Shown here in pieces: positions 37,557-45,969 of a stretch of DNA of 64,000 nt (positions are counted from its first letter, which is position 1; each line of letters starts with the position of its first letter). The DNA lies in the NCBI GenBank assembly GCA_030430565.1, contig JAUIKS010000031.1:83829-147828 (forward strand), written 5' to 3'. A model generated the notes under the pieces. It was not told the origin of the DNA. It was given only the letters and a program-made list of their open reading frames with translations, and made no database searches. The stretch is from Polyangia bacterium. Lineage in GTDB: Bacteria > Myxococcota_A > Polyangia > Nannocystales > Nannocystaceae. The position numbers and the translations under genes were made by a program.

Positions 37557-38369
37557 TCAGAACCGATACTCGACCAGCAGCGGCAGGATCTCCATGCCGA
37601 GCAAGAAGCTCGTGACCTTGTCCTCCGCGCCGCCGAGCGGGATGTTGAGCGACTGCGTGAAGCCGAGGGTCAGGGCGACATCGATCCCGAGCGCGAGGTA
37701 GTCGAGCAGGAACAGCCGCGCGCCGCCGCCGAGCCGCAGGCTGAACGAGCCCGACCAGTCGAGGCTCTGCGAGCGCGAGGCGCCGATCGTGGGGTACTTC
37801 CACCAGCCGCCGCCGAGGCTGCCGCGCACGTACGGGACCACGTAGGGGTGATCCTTGACGTAGAACTTGTAGGCGTAGCCGGCCCAGATATCGAAGCCGG
37901 CGACGGTCCCTGGATCGCAGGAGCCCGCCGGCGGGTTCGCGCCGAAACCGCAGCTGTCGAGCTTGAAGGTCTGGAAGCTCCCGCGGTCGAGCAGCGCCGC
38001 GACGCCGAAGTGAACCCAGTGCGGCAGCTGGAGCTGAAAGTCGTACTGCAGACCAATTCGAACCCGCGGCATGTAGCCGACGAAGCCGATCTGCAGGGGC
38101 ATCTGCAGGGACAGCGCGTTGCCGGAGATCACCCGCTCGGGCCAGTCGTAGCCGCCCGACGAGCGGGAGGAACCACTGGCGGACGCGCCGCTGCCACCGA
38201 AGCCGGCTTGCCCGCCCGCCGAGCCGCCCGCGGGCGCGGCCCAGACCGTGTGCGCGCCGGTCATCACCGTGAGCCCGAGCGCCCACGGCAGCAGTCGCGA
38301 CGCCGCCCGGGCGCGGCGACCGAGACCGCAGCGAGCGCGTCGGGGTCGTCGCGATCGTTCCAACAACAT
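37557..38369 (-). CDS. putative outer-membrane beta-barrel protein
   Basis: A 270-residue exported protein. A long Arg-rich n-region precedes the signal (LLPWALGLTVMTGAHTVWA). The mature part begins with a Gly/Ser-rich stretch and continues with alternating hydrophobic strands and Gly/aromatic girdles (VRIGLQYDFQLQLPHWVHFGVAALL, FSLRLGGGARLFLLDYLALG), ending in a terminal Phe (EYRF), as in outer-membrane barrels. C in LDSCGFGA and GSCDPG may form a disulfide. A TTG three codons upstream is an alternative start. Function is unknown. Confidence 0.6.
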   Translation of the reverse strand: MLLERSRRPRRARCGLGRRARAASRLLPWALGLTVMTGAHTVWAAPAGGSAGGQAGFGGSGASASGSSRSSGGYDWPERVISGNALSLQMPLQIGFVGYMPRVRIGLQYDFQLQLPHWVHFGVAALLDRGSFQTFKLDSCGFGANPPAGSCDPGTVAGFDIWAGYAYKFYVKDHPYVVPYVRGSLGGGWWKYPTIGASRSQSLDWSGSFSLRLGGGARLFLLDYLALGIDVALTLGFTQSLNIPLGGAEDKVTSFLLGMEILPLLVEYRF

Positions 38370-38500
38370 GCCTACCAATTGCTACCAGACACGGGCGGTG
38401 AGGTCTTGAGGTCGACAGCACCGGGCGCGGGGCCGGTCGCGAGCTGCGACGCGCGGCGGGGGGCCCCGAGGGTCCCTGTCTGCTAAATTGCCGATCGCGC

Positions 38501-39103
38501 GTGGATCGTGATCAAACAGCACCCGAGGCGAGTGAGAGCGCGCTTACGAGCGGCGGCCTCCGCGGAGCGCTGCGCGAGATGCTTGTACTCAGTGCGCTCG
38601 CGTGCGCGCTCGGGCTGGTGAGCATCGCGGTGCGCAGCGACGAGTTCCCGTGGTTCCCAGACCCCAGCGAGGCGGTCGCCGGGAGCTGCGAGCTCGGACC
38701 CGCGCCCGACGAGAGCGGCGAGCTGGGGGACGCCGCGCTCGCGCTCTCACAGGTCGAGCGGATCTCGTTTCGCGACGCCGTGGCGCTGGTCGGCGATCGC
38801 GGCGCGACCTTCGTCGACGCCCGCAGCCCCGAGCTGTTCGCCGACGGACACATCCCCGGCGCGCTCAACCTCCCGGCGACGGACGCCGAGGCGACCCTGA
38901 CGATGCAGTCGTTCCCGCTGCCGATCGACGAGCTGGTCGTCTGCTACTGCGAGGGGTGGAGCTGCGAGCAGTCCGAGCACCTCGGCAAGATCCTGCAGGA
39001 CCAGGTCGGCTGCCAGCAGGTCCGCGTGCTCGCGGGCGGGTGGCTGCGCTGGACGGAGCGCGGCGGACCCATCGAGCGCGGGAAGGCGGAGGATCATGGC
39101 TGA
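38501..39103 (+). CDS. membrane-anchored rhodanese-like protein
   Basis: A 200-residue protein starting at GTG. One membrane helix (about 27-45) is followed by a rhodanese domain: FVDARSPELFADGHIPGALN is the family signature, and the active-site loop reads CYCEGWSCEQS, with C150 as the likely persulfide Cys and extra Cys at 148 and 154. The loop is longer and richer in Cys than usual. Its stop overlaps the MauE-like gene by eight bases, so the two are translated together, suggesting a periplasmic sulfur or thiol redox pair. Confidence 0.8.
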   Translation: MDRDQTAPEASESALTSGGLRGALREMLVLSALACALGLVSIAVRSDEFPWFPDPSEAVAGSCELGPAPDESGELGDAALALSQVERISFRDAVALVGDRGATFVDARSPELFADGHIPGALNLPATDAEATLTMQSFPLPIDELVVCYCEGWSCEQSEHLGKILQDQVGCQQVRVLAGGWLRWTERGGPIERGKAEDHG

Positions 39104-39590
39104 GGCTGTGACCGAGACGCCCCTCGTCGCGCGCGCGCTCGATCGCGTGGTCTCGTCGCGCGCCGGCGCGATCGCGATCTCGCTCTCGCGCTTCGTCGTC
39201 GCCGCGGTCTTCATCGTCGCCGCGCTGCCGAAGATCGTCGACCCCGTGGGCTTCGCGGAGGACATCGCCAACTACGAGGTGTTCCCGTTCTGGTCGTCCA
39301 ACCTGATCGCGGGCGTGGTGCCGATGCTCGAGCTGACGGCCGCGATCGCGATCCTCACCGGCTGGAAGCGGCGCGGCGCGGCGCTCCTGCTCGGGACCTT
39401 GACGGTCGGCTTCATCGCGCTGATCGCCTCGGCGATCGCCCGCGACCTCAACATCGACTGCGGCTGCTTCGGTCAGCAGACCGAGGCCGCGAAGGTCGGC
39501 TGGCCGCGGCTGCTCGAGGACATCGGCCTGCTCGCGCTCATCATGCTCGCGAGCCTGCGCCCGCGTCGAGGCGCGCCCAAGCCCGGGTAG
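39096..39590 (+). CDS. MauE/DoxX-family membrane protein
   Basis: A 164-residue protein with four predicted helices and the MauE-type motif IDCGCFG in the last periplasmic loop. MauE-like proteins share a fold with DoxX and VKOR-like enzymes and have been tied to thiol-disulfide chemistry; the paired Cys here fit that. It overlaps the rhodanese gene and is probably its functional partner in the inner membrane. Exact substrate is unknown. Confidence 0.75.
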   Translation: MAEAVTETPLVARALDRVVSSRAGAIAISLSRFVVAAVFIVAALPKIVDPVGFAEDIANYEVFPFWSSNLIAGVVPMLELTAAIAILTGWKRRGAALLLGTLTVGFIALIASAIARDLNIDCGCFGQQTEAAKVGWPRLLEDIGLLALIMLASLRPRRGAPKPG

Positions 39591-39662
39591 GAGGCGCGTC
39601 GCCAGACGCCCGGTGAGGTAGGGCACGCGCCCGCGACTGCAGGCCCGTGGTACATCGCTCGC

Positions 39663-40856
39663 ATGGGCAAGGTGACCCCGACACCGTACCTGCTGACGAT
39701 CGACCATCTGCTGACCGAGGAGGAGCGCCTCACGTGGTCGGCCGCGCGCGAGTTCTGTGAGCGTCGCGTGGCGCCGGTGATCGAGCAGCACTACGAGCGC
39801 GCGACCTTCCCCAAAGAGCTGATCCCCGAGTTCGCGGAGATGGGCTTCCTCGGCTCGTCGCTGCAGGGCTACGGCTGCGCCGGGATGAACCCGGTGGCCT
39901 ACGGCCTGACGATGATCGAGCTCGAGCGGCAAGACAGCGGCATCCGCAGCTTCTGCTCGGTGCAGTCCGCCCTGGCGATGTGGCCGATCTACGCCTACGG
40001 GACCGAGGAGCAGAAGCAGCGCTGGCTGCCGGGCATGGCCGCGGGCGAGCTGATCGGCTGCTTTGGCCTGACCGAGCCCAACTCGGGCAGCGACCCAGGG
40101 TCCATGCGCACGCACGCACGCCAGGACGGCCCCGGCGGCGACTACATCCTCAACGGGCAGAAGTTCTGGATCACCAACAGCCCGATCGCGGACGTCATGG
40201 TGATCTGGGCGAAGACCCTGGATCACGGCAGCGAGACGCCGGTGATCCGCGGCTTCGTGCTCGAGCGCGGGATGGCGGGCATCAGCACCCCCGAGACCAA
40301 GGGCAAGCTCAGCCTGCGCGCCTCGATGACCGGCGAGGTCGTGATGGACGACGTGCGGGTCCCGGCCGTGAACATGCTCCCCGGCGTGCGTGGGCTCAAG
40401 GGACCCCTCAGCTGCCTTACGCAGGCCCGCTACGGGATCGGCTGGGGCGCGGTCGGGGCGGCGATGGGCGTCTACGAGCGCGCGCGCCAATACACCCTCG
40501 ATCGGGTCCAGTTCGATCGCCCGATCGCCGGCTTCCAGCTCACCCAGCAAAAGCTCGTCGAGCTGCACAACGAGATCGGCAAGGGCCTCTTGCTCGCCTA
40601 TCACTTCGGGCGGCTCAAGCAGCACGGCAGCCTGAGCCCGGTGCAGGTCTCCTACCTCAAGCGCGACAACGTGCGGATGGCGCTCACGGCCGCCCGGACC
40701 GCGCGCTCGATGCTCGGCGGCAACGGGATCATGGGCGAGTTCCACATCATGCGGCACGTGTGCAACCTCGAGACCGTGTACACCTACGAGGGCACGCACG
40801 AGATCCACACGCTCGCGATCGGCCGCGCGCTCACGGGGCTGAGCGCGTTCTCGTGA
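39663..40856 (+). CDS. gcdH: glutaryl-CoA dehydrogenase
   Basis: A 397-residue acyl-CoA dehydrogenase closest by eye to glutaryl-CoA dehydrogenase: ERQDSGIRSFCSVQSALAMW, IYAYGTEEQKQRWLP, GCFGLTEPNSGSDPGSM and ITNSPIADVMVIWAK are near-diagnostic. The catalytic base is E376 in TYEGTHEIHTLAIGRALTG. The enzyme converts glutaryl-CoA to crotonyl-CoA and CO2 in lysine and tryptophan breakdown, passing electrons through FAD to ETF. Length matches the family (about 390). It is a single gene with no neighbouring ETF or lysine genes. Confidence 0.93.
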   Translation: MGKVTPTPYLLTIDHLLTEEERLTWSAAREFCERRVAPVIEQHYERATFPKELIPEFAEMGFLGSSLQGYGCAGMNPVAYGLTMIELERQDSGIRSFCSVQSALAMWPIYAYGTEEQKQRWLPGMAAGELIGCFGLTEPNSGSDPGSMRTHARQDGPGGDYILNGQKFWITNSPIADVMVIWAKTLDHGSETPVIRGFVLERGMAGISTPETKGKLSLRASMTGEVVMDDVRVPAVNMLPGVRGLKGPLSCLTQARYGIGWGAVGAAMGVYERARQYTLDRVQFDRPIAGFQLTQQKLVELHNEIGKGLLLAYHFGRLKQHGSLSPVQVSYLKRDNVRMALTAARTARSMLGGNGIMGEFHIMRHVCNLETVYTYEGTHEIHTLAIGRALTGLSAFS

Positions 40857-40870
40857 CGCCGAGCTAGCGA

Positions 40871-41038
40871 TCAGCGCCGCAGCAGCTCGACCACGCCGTC
40901 GAAGGGGATCACGCCCGTTGCGACCAGCCCGCCGAGGATCAGGGTCAACGAGAGCGCGAGGATGAAGAACCTCGTGGACGATGACTCCTCACTTCTGAGC
41001 TCCGGTGAGCAGTGTGGGCAGGAGTTATGTGCGTCCAT
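40871..41038 (-). CDS. small membrane protein with CxxC
   Basis: A 55-residue candidate: MDAHNSCPHCSPELRSE carries one CPHC pair, then Ser-rich residues and a single membrane helix (FFILALSLTLILGGLVATGV). It looks like a half zinc ribbon with a tail anchor. The frame is open far upstream, but only this part has protein character. It converges with the glutaryl-CoA dehydrogenase gene. It is short, so the call is tentative. Confidence 0.45.
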   Translation of the reverse strand: MDAHNSCPHCSPELRSEESSSTRFFILALSLTLILGGLVATGVIPFDGVVELLRR

Positions 41039-41291
41039 GGGCCGTCGGGCTCCTCGAGTCCCGAACATCAAACGTAGCATGGATCTGGCGAGGAAACGCA
41101 AGCGCCCGCTCCCGCCCCCGCGGCCGGAATCACACAGGCGCGGGCCGACGAGCGGGCGAAATGCAGCGCCCGGCGCGGGGCGTGGCGCCGGGTGATTGTC
41201 AACGAGGGCGCGCTCTACGGCACAGAGAACGCCGTGCAAATACCCGGCGACACTCGCCGGGCGAGGCAAAATCAGCTACCGTAGCAGCGCA

Positions 41292-41927
41292 ATGGTCCAC
41301 CCGGTTCAGAGCGTGATCGAGTCGTTGTACGCGGCCGGCCGGTGCCCACGAATTCACGTGAACGCGATCCACGCCGATGTGGTTTGCCCGAAATTTATTC
41401 GTGAGCAGTGGAAAGAGCGCCTGATCATCGACCTCGACGCCAACTATCCGCTCGACCTGTCTTTTGAAGATCACGGGATCTCCGCCGACCTCTCCTTCGG
41501 CGGCTACGTGACTCGCTGCTCGTTCCCCTGGGACGCGATCTACGTCGTCGCCGACCGGGCGACCGGTCGGGGCATCGTGCTCGACCGCAACATGCCCGAG
41601 TCCATCCGGCGCCTGCGGGACGCCCAGGCCGAGTCGACGAACGCCCGGAGCACCGCGCTACGCTCGGTCTCGCTCCCCGAGTCCAGCAAGCCCGCCCCCG
41701 TCAAGCCGGCGCCGGTCGCCGCGGTCGAGACTGACGACGCGGACGACGAGACCGACGCCAACGCCGACAGCGAGGTCGAGACGCCGGAGGAGGCCGCGCC
41801 CGAGCCCTCCGAGGAGCCCCGCGCCTCGACCCGCGAGACGCCGGCGCACACGCCCGAGGACTCCAAGGCCGAGACCCAGGCGAAGCGCCGACGCGCGGCC
41901 TTCAAGGTCATCGACGGCGGCGCCTAG
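41292..41927 (+). CDS. sspB: SspB-like ClpXP adaptor
   Basis: A 211-residue protein. Residues 1-100 match the SspB fold (HVNAIHADVVCPKFIREQW, ISADLSFGGYVTRCSFPWDA, AIYVVADRATGRGIVLD), which in other bacteria binds ssrA tags and hands tagged proteins to ClpXP. A long acidic, Pro/Thr/Glu-rich linker (about 120-195) leads to a basic end, KRRRAAFKVIDGGA. This position and character match the ClpX-docking tail of SspB, though the exact motif differs. It would work in the cytosol in ribosome-rescue proteolysis. The start is ATG 41292. Confidence 0.8.
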   Translation: MVHPVQSVIESLYAAGRCPRIHVNAIHADVVCPKFIREQWKERLIIDLDANYPLDLSFEDHGISADLSFGGYVTRCSFPWDAIYVVADRATGRGIVLDRNMPESIRRLRDAQAESTNARSTALRSVSLPESSKPAPVKPAPVAAVETDDADDETDANADSEVETPEEAAPEPSEEPRASTRETPAHTPEDSKAETQAKRRRAAFKVIDGGA

Positions 41928-41940
41928 CAGCCCTCGACGT

Positions 41941-41980
41941 CGCGCGCCGACAGTTGGGGCTGCGCGCGCGGAGTTTTTTT
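41941..41980 (+). terminator. terminator of the sspB-like gene
   Basis: A GC-rich imperfect stem (41941-41953 with 41960-41970, with bulge) followed by GAGTTTTTTT, seven T in a row. It lies 14 bases after the stop at 41927. Confidence 0.65.
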
Positions 41981-41996
41981 GCTAGCGCACGTCTGT

Positions 41997-42371
41997 ATGT
42001 CCGACGCGCCCGAATCAACCACGGCCGAGAGCAAGCCTGAGCCCGCGGAGGAGCGCGACTACGCGATCGTGATCTTCAAGGTCGCGGCGTACGGCTTCAT
42101 CGCCTGCTTCGGCCTGCTGGCGATCGCGTGGGTGGTGTTCCGCGTCGGCGTCCCCTCCCCGGCGCGCGTCTGCGACCACAAGATGGAGCTCGCGCTCAAG
42201 GAGGCCGAGGGCTCCAGCTCACCCGCCGTTCAGAACATGCTCGATCGTCTGCGCGACCACTGCGTGGAGGACAAGCGGCGCCGGATCCAGCTGCGCGGCC
42301 AGGTCGCCTACTGGAAGTACGCCCGCTGCGTGCTGTCCTCAGAGACCTTCGCCGACTCCGAACTCTGCTAG
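41997..42371 (+). CDS. small single-pass membrane protein
   Basis: A 124-residue protein with an acidic N-terminus, one membrane helix (about 30-52, IFKVAAYGFIACFGLLAIAWVVF) and a charged extramembrane part holding four Cys (VCDH, DHCVED, ARCVLS, SELC). Even Cys number and spacing suggest two disulfides if periplasmic. No family was recognised. The tcdA gene starts 14 bases downstream, so the two are probably co-transcribed. Confidence 0.55.
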   Translation: MSDAPESTTAESKPEPAEERDYAIVIFKVAAYGFIACFGLLAIAWVVFRVGVPSPARVCDHKMELALKEAEGSSSPAVQNMLDRLRDHCVEDKRRRIQLRGQVAYWKYARCVLSSETFADSELC

Positions 42372-42385
42372 ACTCCGCCGCGATC

Positions 42386-43321
42386 ATGGCCGCCGAATTC
42401 ATCCCCGGGAACGCCGCCTTCCCTGGCCTGCTGCGCGCGGAGTCGAAGCCCGCCGCGCCGGCGCAGCCCGCGAGCGCGCCGCCGCCCGATCCACATGTCC
42501 CTCCGGTCAGCGAGACCTATCGCCTCCACCGCCGCTTCGACCGCATGGGCCGGCTCGTCGGCGACGGCGGCATGCAGCGCCTGTTCGACAGCCACGTCAT
42601 GGTGGTGGGGCTCGGCGGCGTCGGCAGCTGGGCGGCCGAGTCGCTGGTCCGCGCGGGCGTGGGCGCGATCACCATCGTCGACTTCGACCTCGTGTGCGTC
42701 ACCAACGCGAACCGCCAGCTGCACGCGATGCGCGGGACCACCGGCAAGCCCAAGTGCGATGTCATGGCCGAGCGCCTGCGCATGATCAACCCGCGCTGCG
42801 AGGTCCGCAGCGAGCGCGTGTTCTACAGCGCCAGCACCAGCGAGGCGCTGCTCGGCGCCGCGGGCGAGCCCGCGCCGGACCTGGTCGTCGACGCGATCGA
42901 CAACCTCAACGCCAAGACGCACCTGATCAGCACCTGCCGCGCGCGCGGGATCCCGCTGGTCGTCTCCGGCGGCGCCTCGGGGCGCATGGACCCGACCAAG
43001 ATCCGCGAGAGCGACCTCGCGCGCGTGCGCGACGACCCCTTCCTCGCGGCCACGCGCAAGCTCTTGCGCAAGCGCTACGAATTCCCGCGGGGCGACAAGC
43101 CCTGGGGCATCGCGGCGATCCACTCGCTCGAGCCCGCCGCCGACCCGATCGCGCTGCACTACGACGAGGGCCAGGGCTTCCGCTGCGTCTGTCCCCAGGG
43201 CAATAACGGTATGCACAGCTGCGACCGCCGCAACGTGATCTACGGGACCGCGGGCTTCGTGACCGGGACCTTCGGCCTGGCCTGCGCCGCCGCGGCCGTG
43301 CGCCTGCTGCTCGCCGACTGA
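42386..43321 (+). CDS. tcdA: tRNA threonylcarbamoyladenosine dehydratase
   Basis: A 311-residue E1-like enzyme (CsdL/TcdA) that uses ATP to cyclise t6A37 of ANN-decoding tRNAs to ct6A. Marks are the nucleotide-binding VVGLGGVGSWAAESLVRAG from about residue 72, DFDLVCVTNANRQLHA, DAIDNLNAKTHLI and the C-terminal Cys region CVCPQGNNGMHSC. It is about 40 residues longer than E. coli TcdA because of a Pro/Ala-rich N-terminus. YRLHRRFDRMGRLVG marks the start of the conserved part. A strong hairpin follows. Confidence 0.9.
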   Translation: MAAEFIPGNAAFPGLLRAESKPAAPAQPASAPPPDPHVPPVSETYRLHRRFDRMGRLVGDGGMQRLFDSHVMVVGLGGVGSWAAESLVRAGVGAITIVDFDLVCVTNANRQLHAMRGTTGKPKCDVMAERLRMINPRCEVRSERVFYSASTSEALLGAAGEPAPDLVVDAIDNLNAKTHLISTCRARGIPLVVSGGASGRMDPTKIRESDLARVRDDPFLAATRKLLRKRYEFPRGDKPWGIAAIHSLEPAADPIALHYDEGQGFRCVCPQGNNGMHSCDRRNVIYGTAGFVTGTFGLACAAAAVRLLLAD

Positions 43322-43350
43322 GCGGGCGAGTGATCGCTGAGCAAATAGAG

Positions 43351-43379
43351 ACGCCGCGCCCGATACCCGGGCGCGGCGT
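43351..43379. terminator. terminator hairpin between convergent genes
   Basis: A perfect 12-bp GC-rich stem (43351-43362 with 43368-43379) with a five-base loop between tcdA and the convergent gene ending at 43433. No long T run follows on the plus strand. Confidence 0.65.
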
Positions 43380-43432
43380 TGGCGTGGATTGACTGGTTGA
43401 CGACAGGACCACCGGGCTACAGAGAGGTCCCC

Positions 43433-44416
43433 TCAGCGACGCGGCGGCGGCGGGGGAGCGAAGCGCCGGTCCGAGACCGGGAACGGCTCAGGCTCGGGCG
43501 TGAAGTGATGGTGATGAAACGGCGGGTCGACCGGCACGCCGCGATTTCGCAGGCCGTCGCGCGTGTCGTAGTAGAGCGTGAGGATCGAGTCAGGGCGCTT
43601 GCCGCGACGGCGCTTGAACTCGACCTCGCGCACCGAGCTGTAGCGGGTCTCGCCGTACTCAGTGCCGATGTTGTTGGTCCGCGGCGGCGGGGCGAAGCTG
43701 CCGCCGATCGCCGCGTCGCGGTTCGGGGCGGCCTCGGCCGTCGAGCTCGGCGCGCGCTTCGAGGCGGCCGACTTCGAGCGCGTGGCGCCGCCCGCCTGCC
43801 GCTCGTCTGCAGCGCCGGCGTAGGGCTCGTAGTACGGGCGCCGGGTGATCGGGCGTGGGCGCGGCTTCGGGCGCGGCTTCTCCTTGAACACCGCGACGCC
43901 GACCACGCCGACGTGCTGCGGGGTGCCGCGACGCGCCGAGTAGCTGCTGGAGATGTCAGAGAAGCGGAACGAGGCGACCTGCGAGAGCGACTGCCGATAG
44001 CCCTCGATCACCACGCTGTCGAAGGGGGCGATGACGTAGCCGCGCTGCTTCTTAAAATTCCCGAGCTCGCCGCTGACGACATCGCGCCCGTCGACCGTGA
44101 CCACCGCCTCGACGCGCTCGCCGGTGTGGTTGGTGACGCGGATGTTGTAGCGCTGGCCGATCGCGCCGGCGACGAACATGCTGCCGCCGTGGAAGTAGGT
44201 CTCGAGGGTCGAGCCGAACTCGGTCTCGAGCGCGATCGAGACATCTTGGGAGTGCGTCGGCGGGATCGGGGGCGCGGGCCGGTGGGCCGCCGCGTCGCCG
44301 GCCGCGCCGGTCAGGACGGTCGCGCCGAGCAGCGCGGTCGTGAGCACGCCGAGGGCGCGAAGGGAGCTTCGGCGGGAGAGCCCGCGGGAGGGGGACTGTG
44401 AGGTTTGATGCTTCAT
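43433..44416 (-). CDS. secreted protein of unknown function, Pro/Arg-rich
   Basis: A 327-residue exported protein. The N-terminus holds SRRSSLRALGVLTTALLG, a twin-arginine-like signal, with a cleavage-like AAA at about residue 40. The mature first half (about 60-170) is beta-rich (GQRYNIRVTNHTGERVEAVVTVDGRDVV, GYVIAPFDSVVIEGYRQS) and resembles the extracellular beta-domains often called DUF4384-like, although I cannot confirm that. The second half is low complexity: KPRPKPRPRP, Ser/Ala-rich, and an HHHH run near the end. A second ATG six codons upstream is possible. Confidence 0.6.
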   Translation of the reverse strand: MKHQTSQSPSRGLSRRSSLRALGVLTTALLGATVLTGAAGDAAAHRPAPPIPPTHSQDVSIALETEFGSTLETYFHGGSMFVAGAIGQRYNIRVTNHTGERVEAVVTVDGRDVVSGELGNFKKQRGYVIAPFDSVVIEGYRQSLSQVASFRFSDISSSYSARRGTPQHVGVVGVAVFKEKPRPKPRPRPITRRPYYEPYAGAADERQAGGATRSKSAASKRAPSSTAEAAPNRDAAIGGSFAPPPRTNNIGTEYGETRYSSVREVEFKRRRGKRPDSILTLYYDTRDGLRNRGVPVDPPFHHHHFTPEPEPFPVSDRRFAPPPPPRR

Positions 44417-44536
44417 GCCAACTCGTCCGTTCATCCCGCGAACGCGAGCCGACGCGGCCGGCTTACACGGGCTGCCGGGCCGCTGGGGTTTTTCTGACGC
44501 TGGCCGACGCGCGCCGCGTACCGTACGCTTCGCGCC

Positions 44537-45961
44537 GTGCCGCGTGCTTTTCCGCGCCCTCGCTCGTCCGGTCGACTCGGTCGTATCTCGATCGTCCTCG
44601 CCCTCGCCTTCGCCGGCCTCGCCCTCGCGAGCGCCTGCAAACCCAAGCAGCCGCCGAGCGCCGCCGAAGCCGGTGAGGCCGCCGCGCTCGGGACCTGGAA
44701 CGCGTGGCTAGAGCTCGCGCCGCTGCTCGAGACCGCGCGCACCCACGCCCCCGAGCCGACGGTGAAGGCGCTGGAGGACGCCGCCGCGCTGCTGCGGACG
44801 CGCAAGGCCAAGAGCGCGTACAAGCGGCTCAACGAGCTGTCTGGGAGCGAGGGGCGCCACTGGATCACGGCCGCGCGCGGCGACCTCGCGGCGATGTACT
44901 TCGTGGTCTGCGTCCGCGGCGTCGCCTGGCGCCTGGTCGACGCCGACAAAGACACCCCGCCGGAGCGTCGCGCCGACTTCTCGGAGGAGGCGAAGATCGA
45001 GCCCGGCGACATCTCGGTCGAGTCGCTGCTCACCGATCTCGACGCCGCCGCCGCCTCGAAGATCCCGGCGCTCGCCGAGCACGCGCGCATCGCCAGGGCG
45101 CGCGTCGCCGCCTACGTCAGCCAGTGCTCGCCCAACGACGAGGTCGCGCGCATGAGCGAGGAGGCGCTCAAGTCGGACCTCGCGACGCTCGCGGCCGAGG
45201 GCTCGCTGACACCTGACCTCTCGTACATGTGGGCCGGGATTCAGTACGCCGAGTACTCCGGCGCGGCGGCGAAGCCCTTTCTGCTCAAGGCGCGCGAGAC
45301 CGGCTACGCCGACCCCTCGGTCAGCTACATGCTCGCCGTGATCGCGCTCGAGCAGCTCGAGCTCGAGCAAGCGCAGCGCTACGCCCGCGAGGCGCTCAAG
45401 ATCTACGAGCGGCTCGGCGACCCCAACCAGCAGGCGCAGTCCCAGTTCGTGCTCGGCGAGATCGCGCGCGCGCGCAAGCAGCCCGCGCAGGCCCGCAAGC
45501 ACTACCGCCGCGCCCAGCAGCTCGCGCCCGGGCACGTCGCCGCGCTGCTCGGCGAGGCGCGGCTGATGCTCGAGGACGAGGCCAAGGGCGAGACCGCTGC
45601 AGTCGCGCTGCTCGGCGAGCAGCTCCCGAAGCTGGTCCCCCTGGGCGCAGAGGCGACGGACCGCGACACGGAGGCGCTGGGCGCCGCCGCCGAGAACCTC
45701 GAGGCGCTGGTCGTGATGGCGAGCGAGCCCGACATCGCCGCCGCCTGTCGGGCGGCGCTGCTCGAGTCGATCGAGCAGGACCCCGCGCCGCTGCGCCGGG
45801 GCCTGCGCTACTTCTACGCGGCCACGCTCGACGCCAAGCTCGGCGAGTATCAGCACGCCCGCGGCCACGCGATCCTGGCGCGCGACGAGTTCGCCGAGGG
45901 CGGCGGCGAGGGCCTGCTCGATCAGGTCGACGCGTTCCTCGAGCAGATCGCGGCCGGCTGA
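44537..45961 (+). CDS. TPR lipoprotein
   Basis: A 474-residue lipoprotein starting at GTG. The lipobox is ASAC (about residue 34). The mature protein is almost all helix. From about residue 235 there are clear tetratricopeptide units (PSVSYMLAVIALEQLELEQAQRYAREALKI, QAQSQFVLGEIARARKQPAQARKHYRRA). It is probably an inner-leaflet outer-membrane or periplasmic scaffold of the PilF/BamD style, but no specific machine can be named. It is divergent from the secreted gene (120 bases between starts) and convergent with the next. Confidence 0.7.
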   Translation: MPRAFPRPRSSGRLGRISIVLALAFAGLALASACKPKQPPSAAEAGEAAALGTWNAWLELAPLLETARTHAPEPTVKALEDAAALLRTRKAKSAYKRLNELSGSEGRHWITAARGDLAAMYFVVCVRGVAWRLVDADKDTPPERRADFSEEAKIEPGDISVESLLTDLDAAAASKIPALAEHARIARARVAAYVSQCSPNDEVARMSEEALKSDLATLAAEGSLTPDLSYMWAGIQYAEYSGAAAKPFLLKARETGYADPSVSYMLAVIALEQLELEQAQRYAREALKIYERLGDPNQQAQSQFVLGEIARARKQPAQARKHYRRAQQLAPGHVAALLGEARLMLEDEAKGETAAVALLGEQLPKLVPLGAEATDRDTEALGAAAENLEALVVMASEPDIAAACRAALLESIEQDPAPLRRGLRYFYAATLDAKLGEYQHARGHAILARDEFAEGGGEGLLDQVDAFLEQIAAG

Positions 45962-45969
45962 CGCGGACG

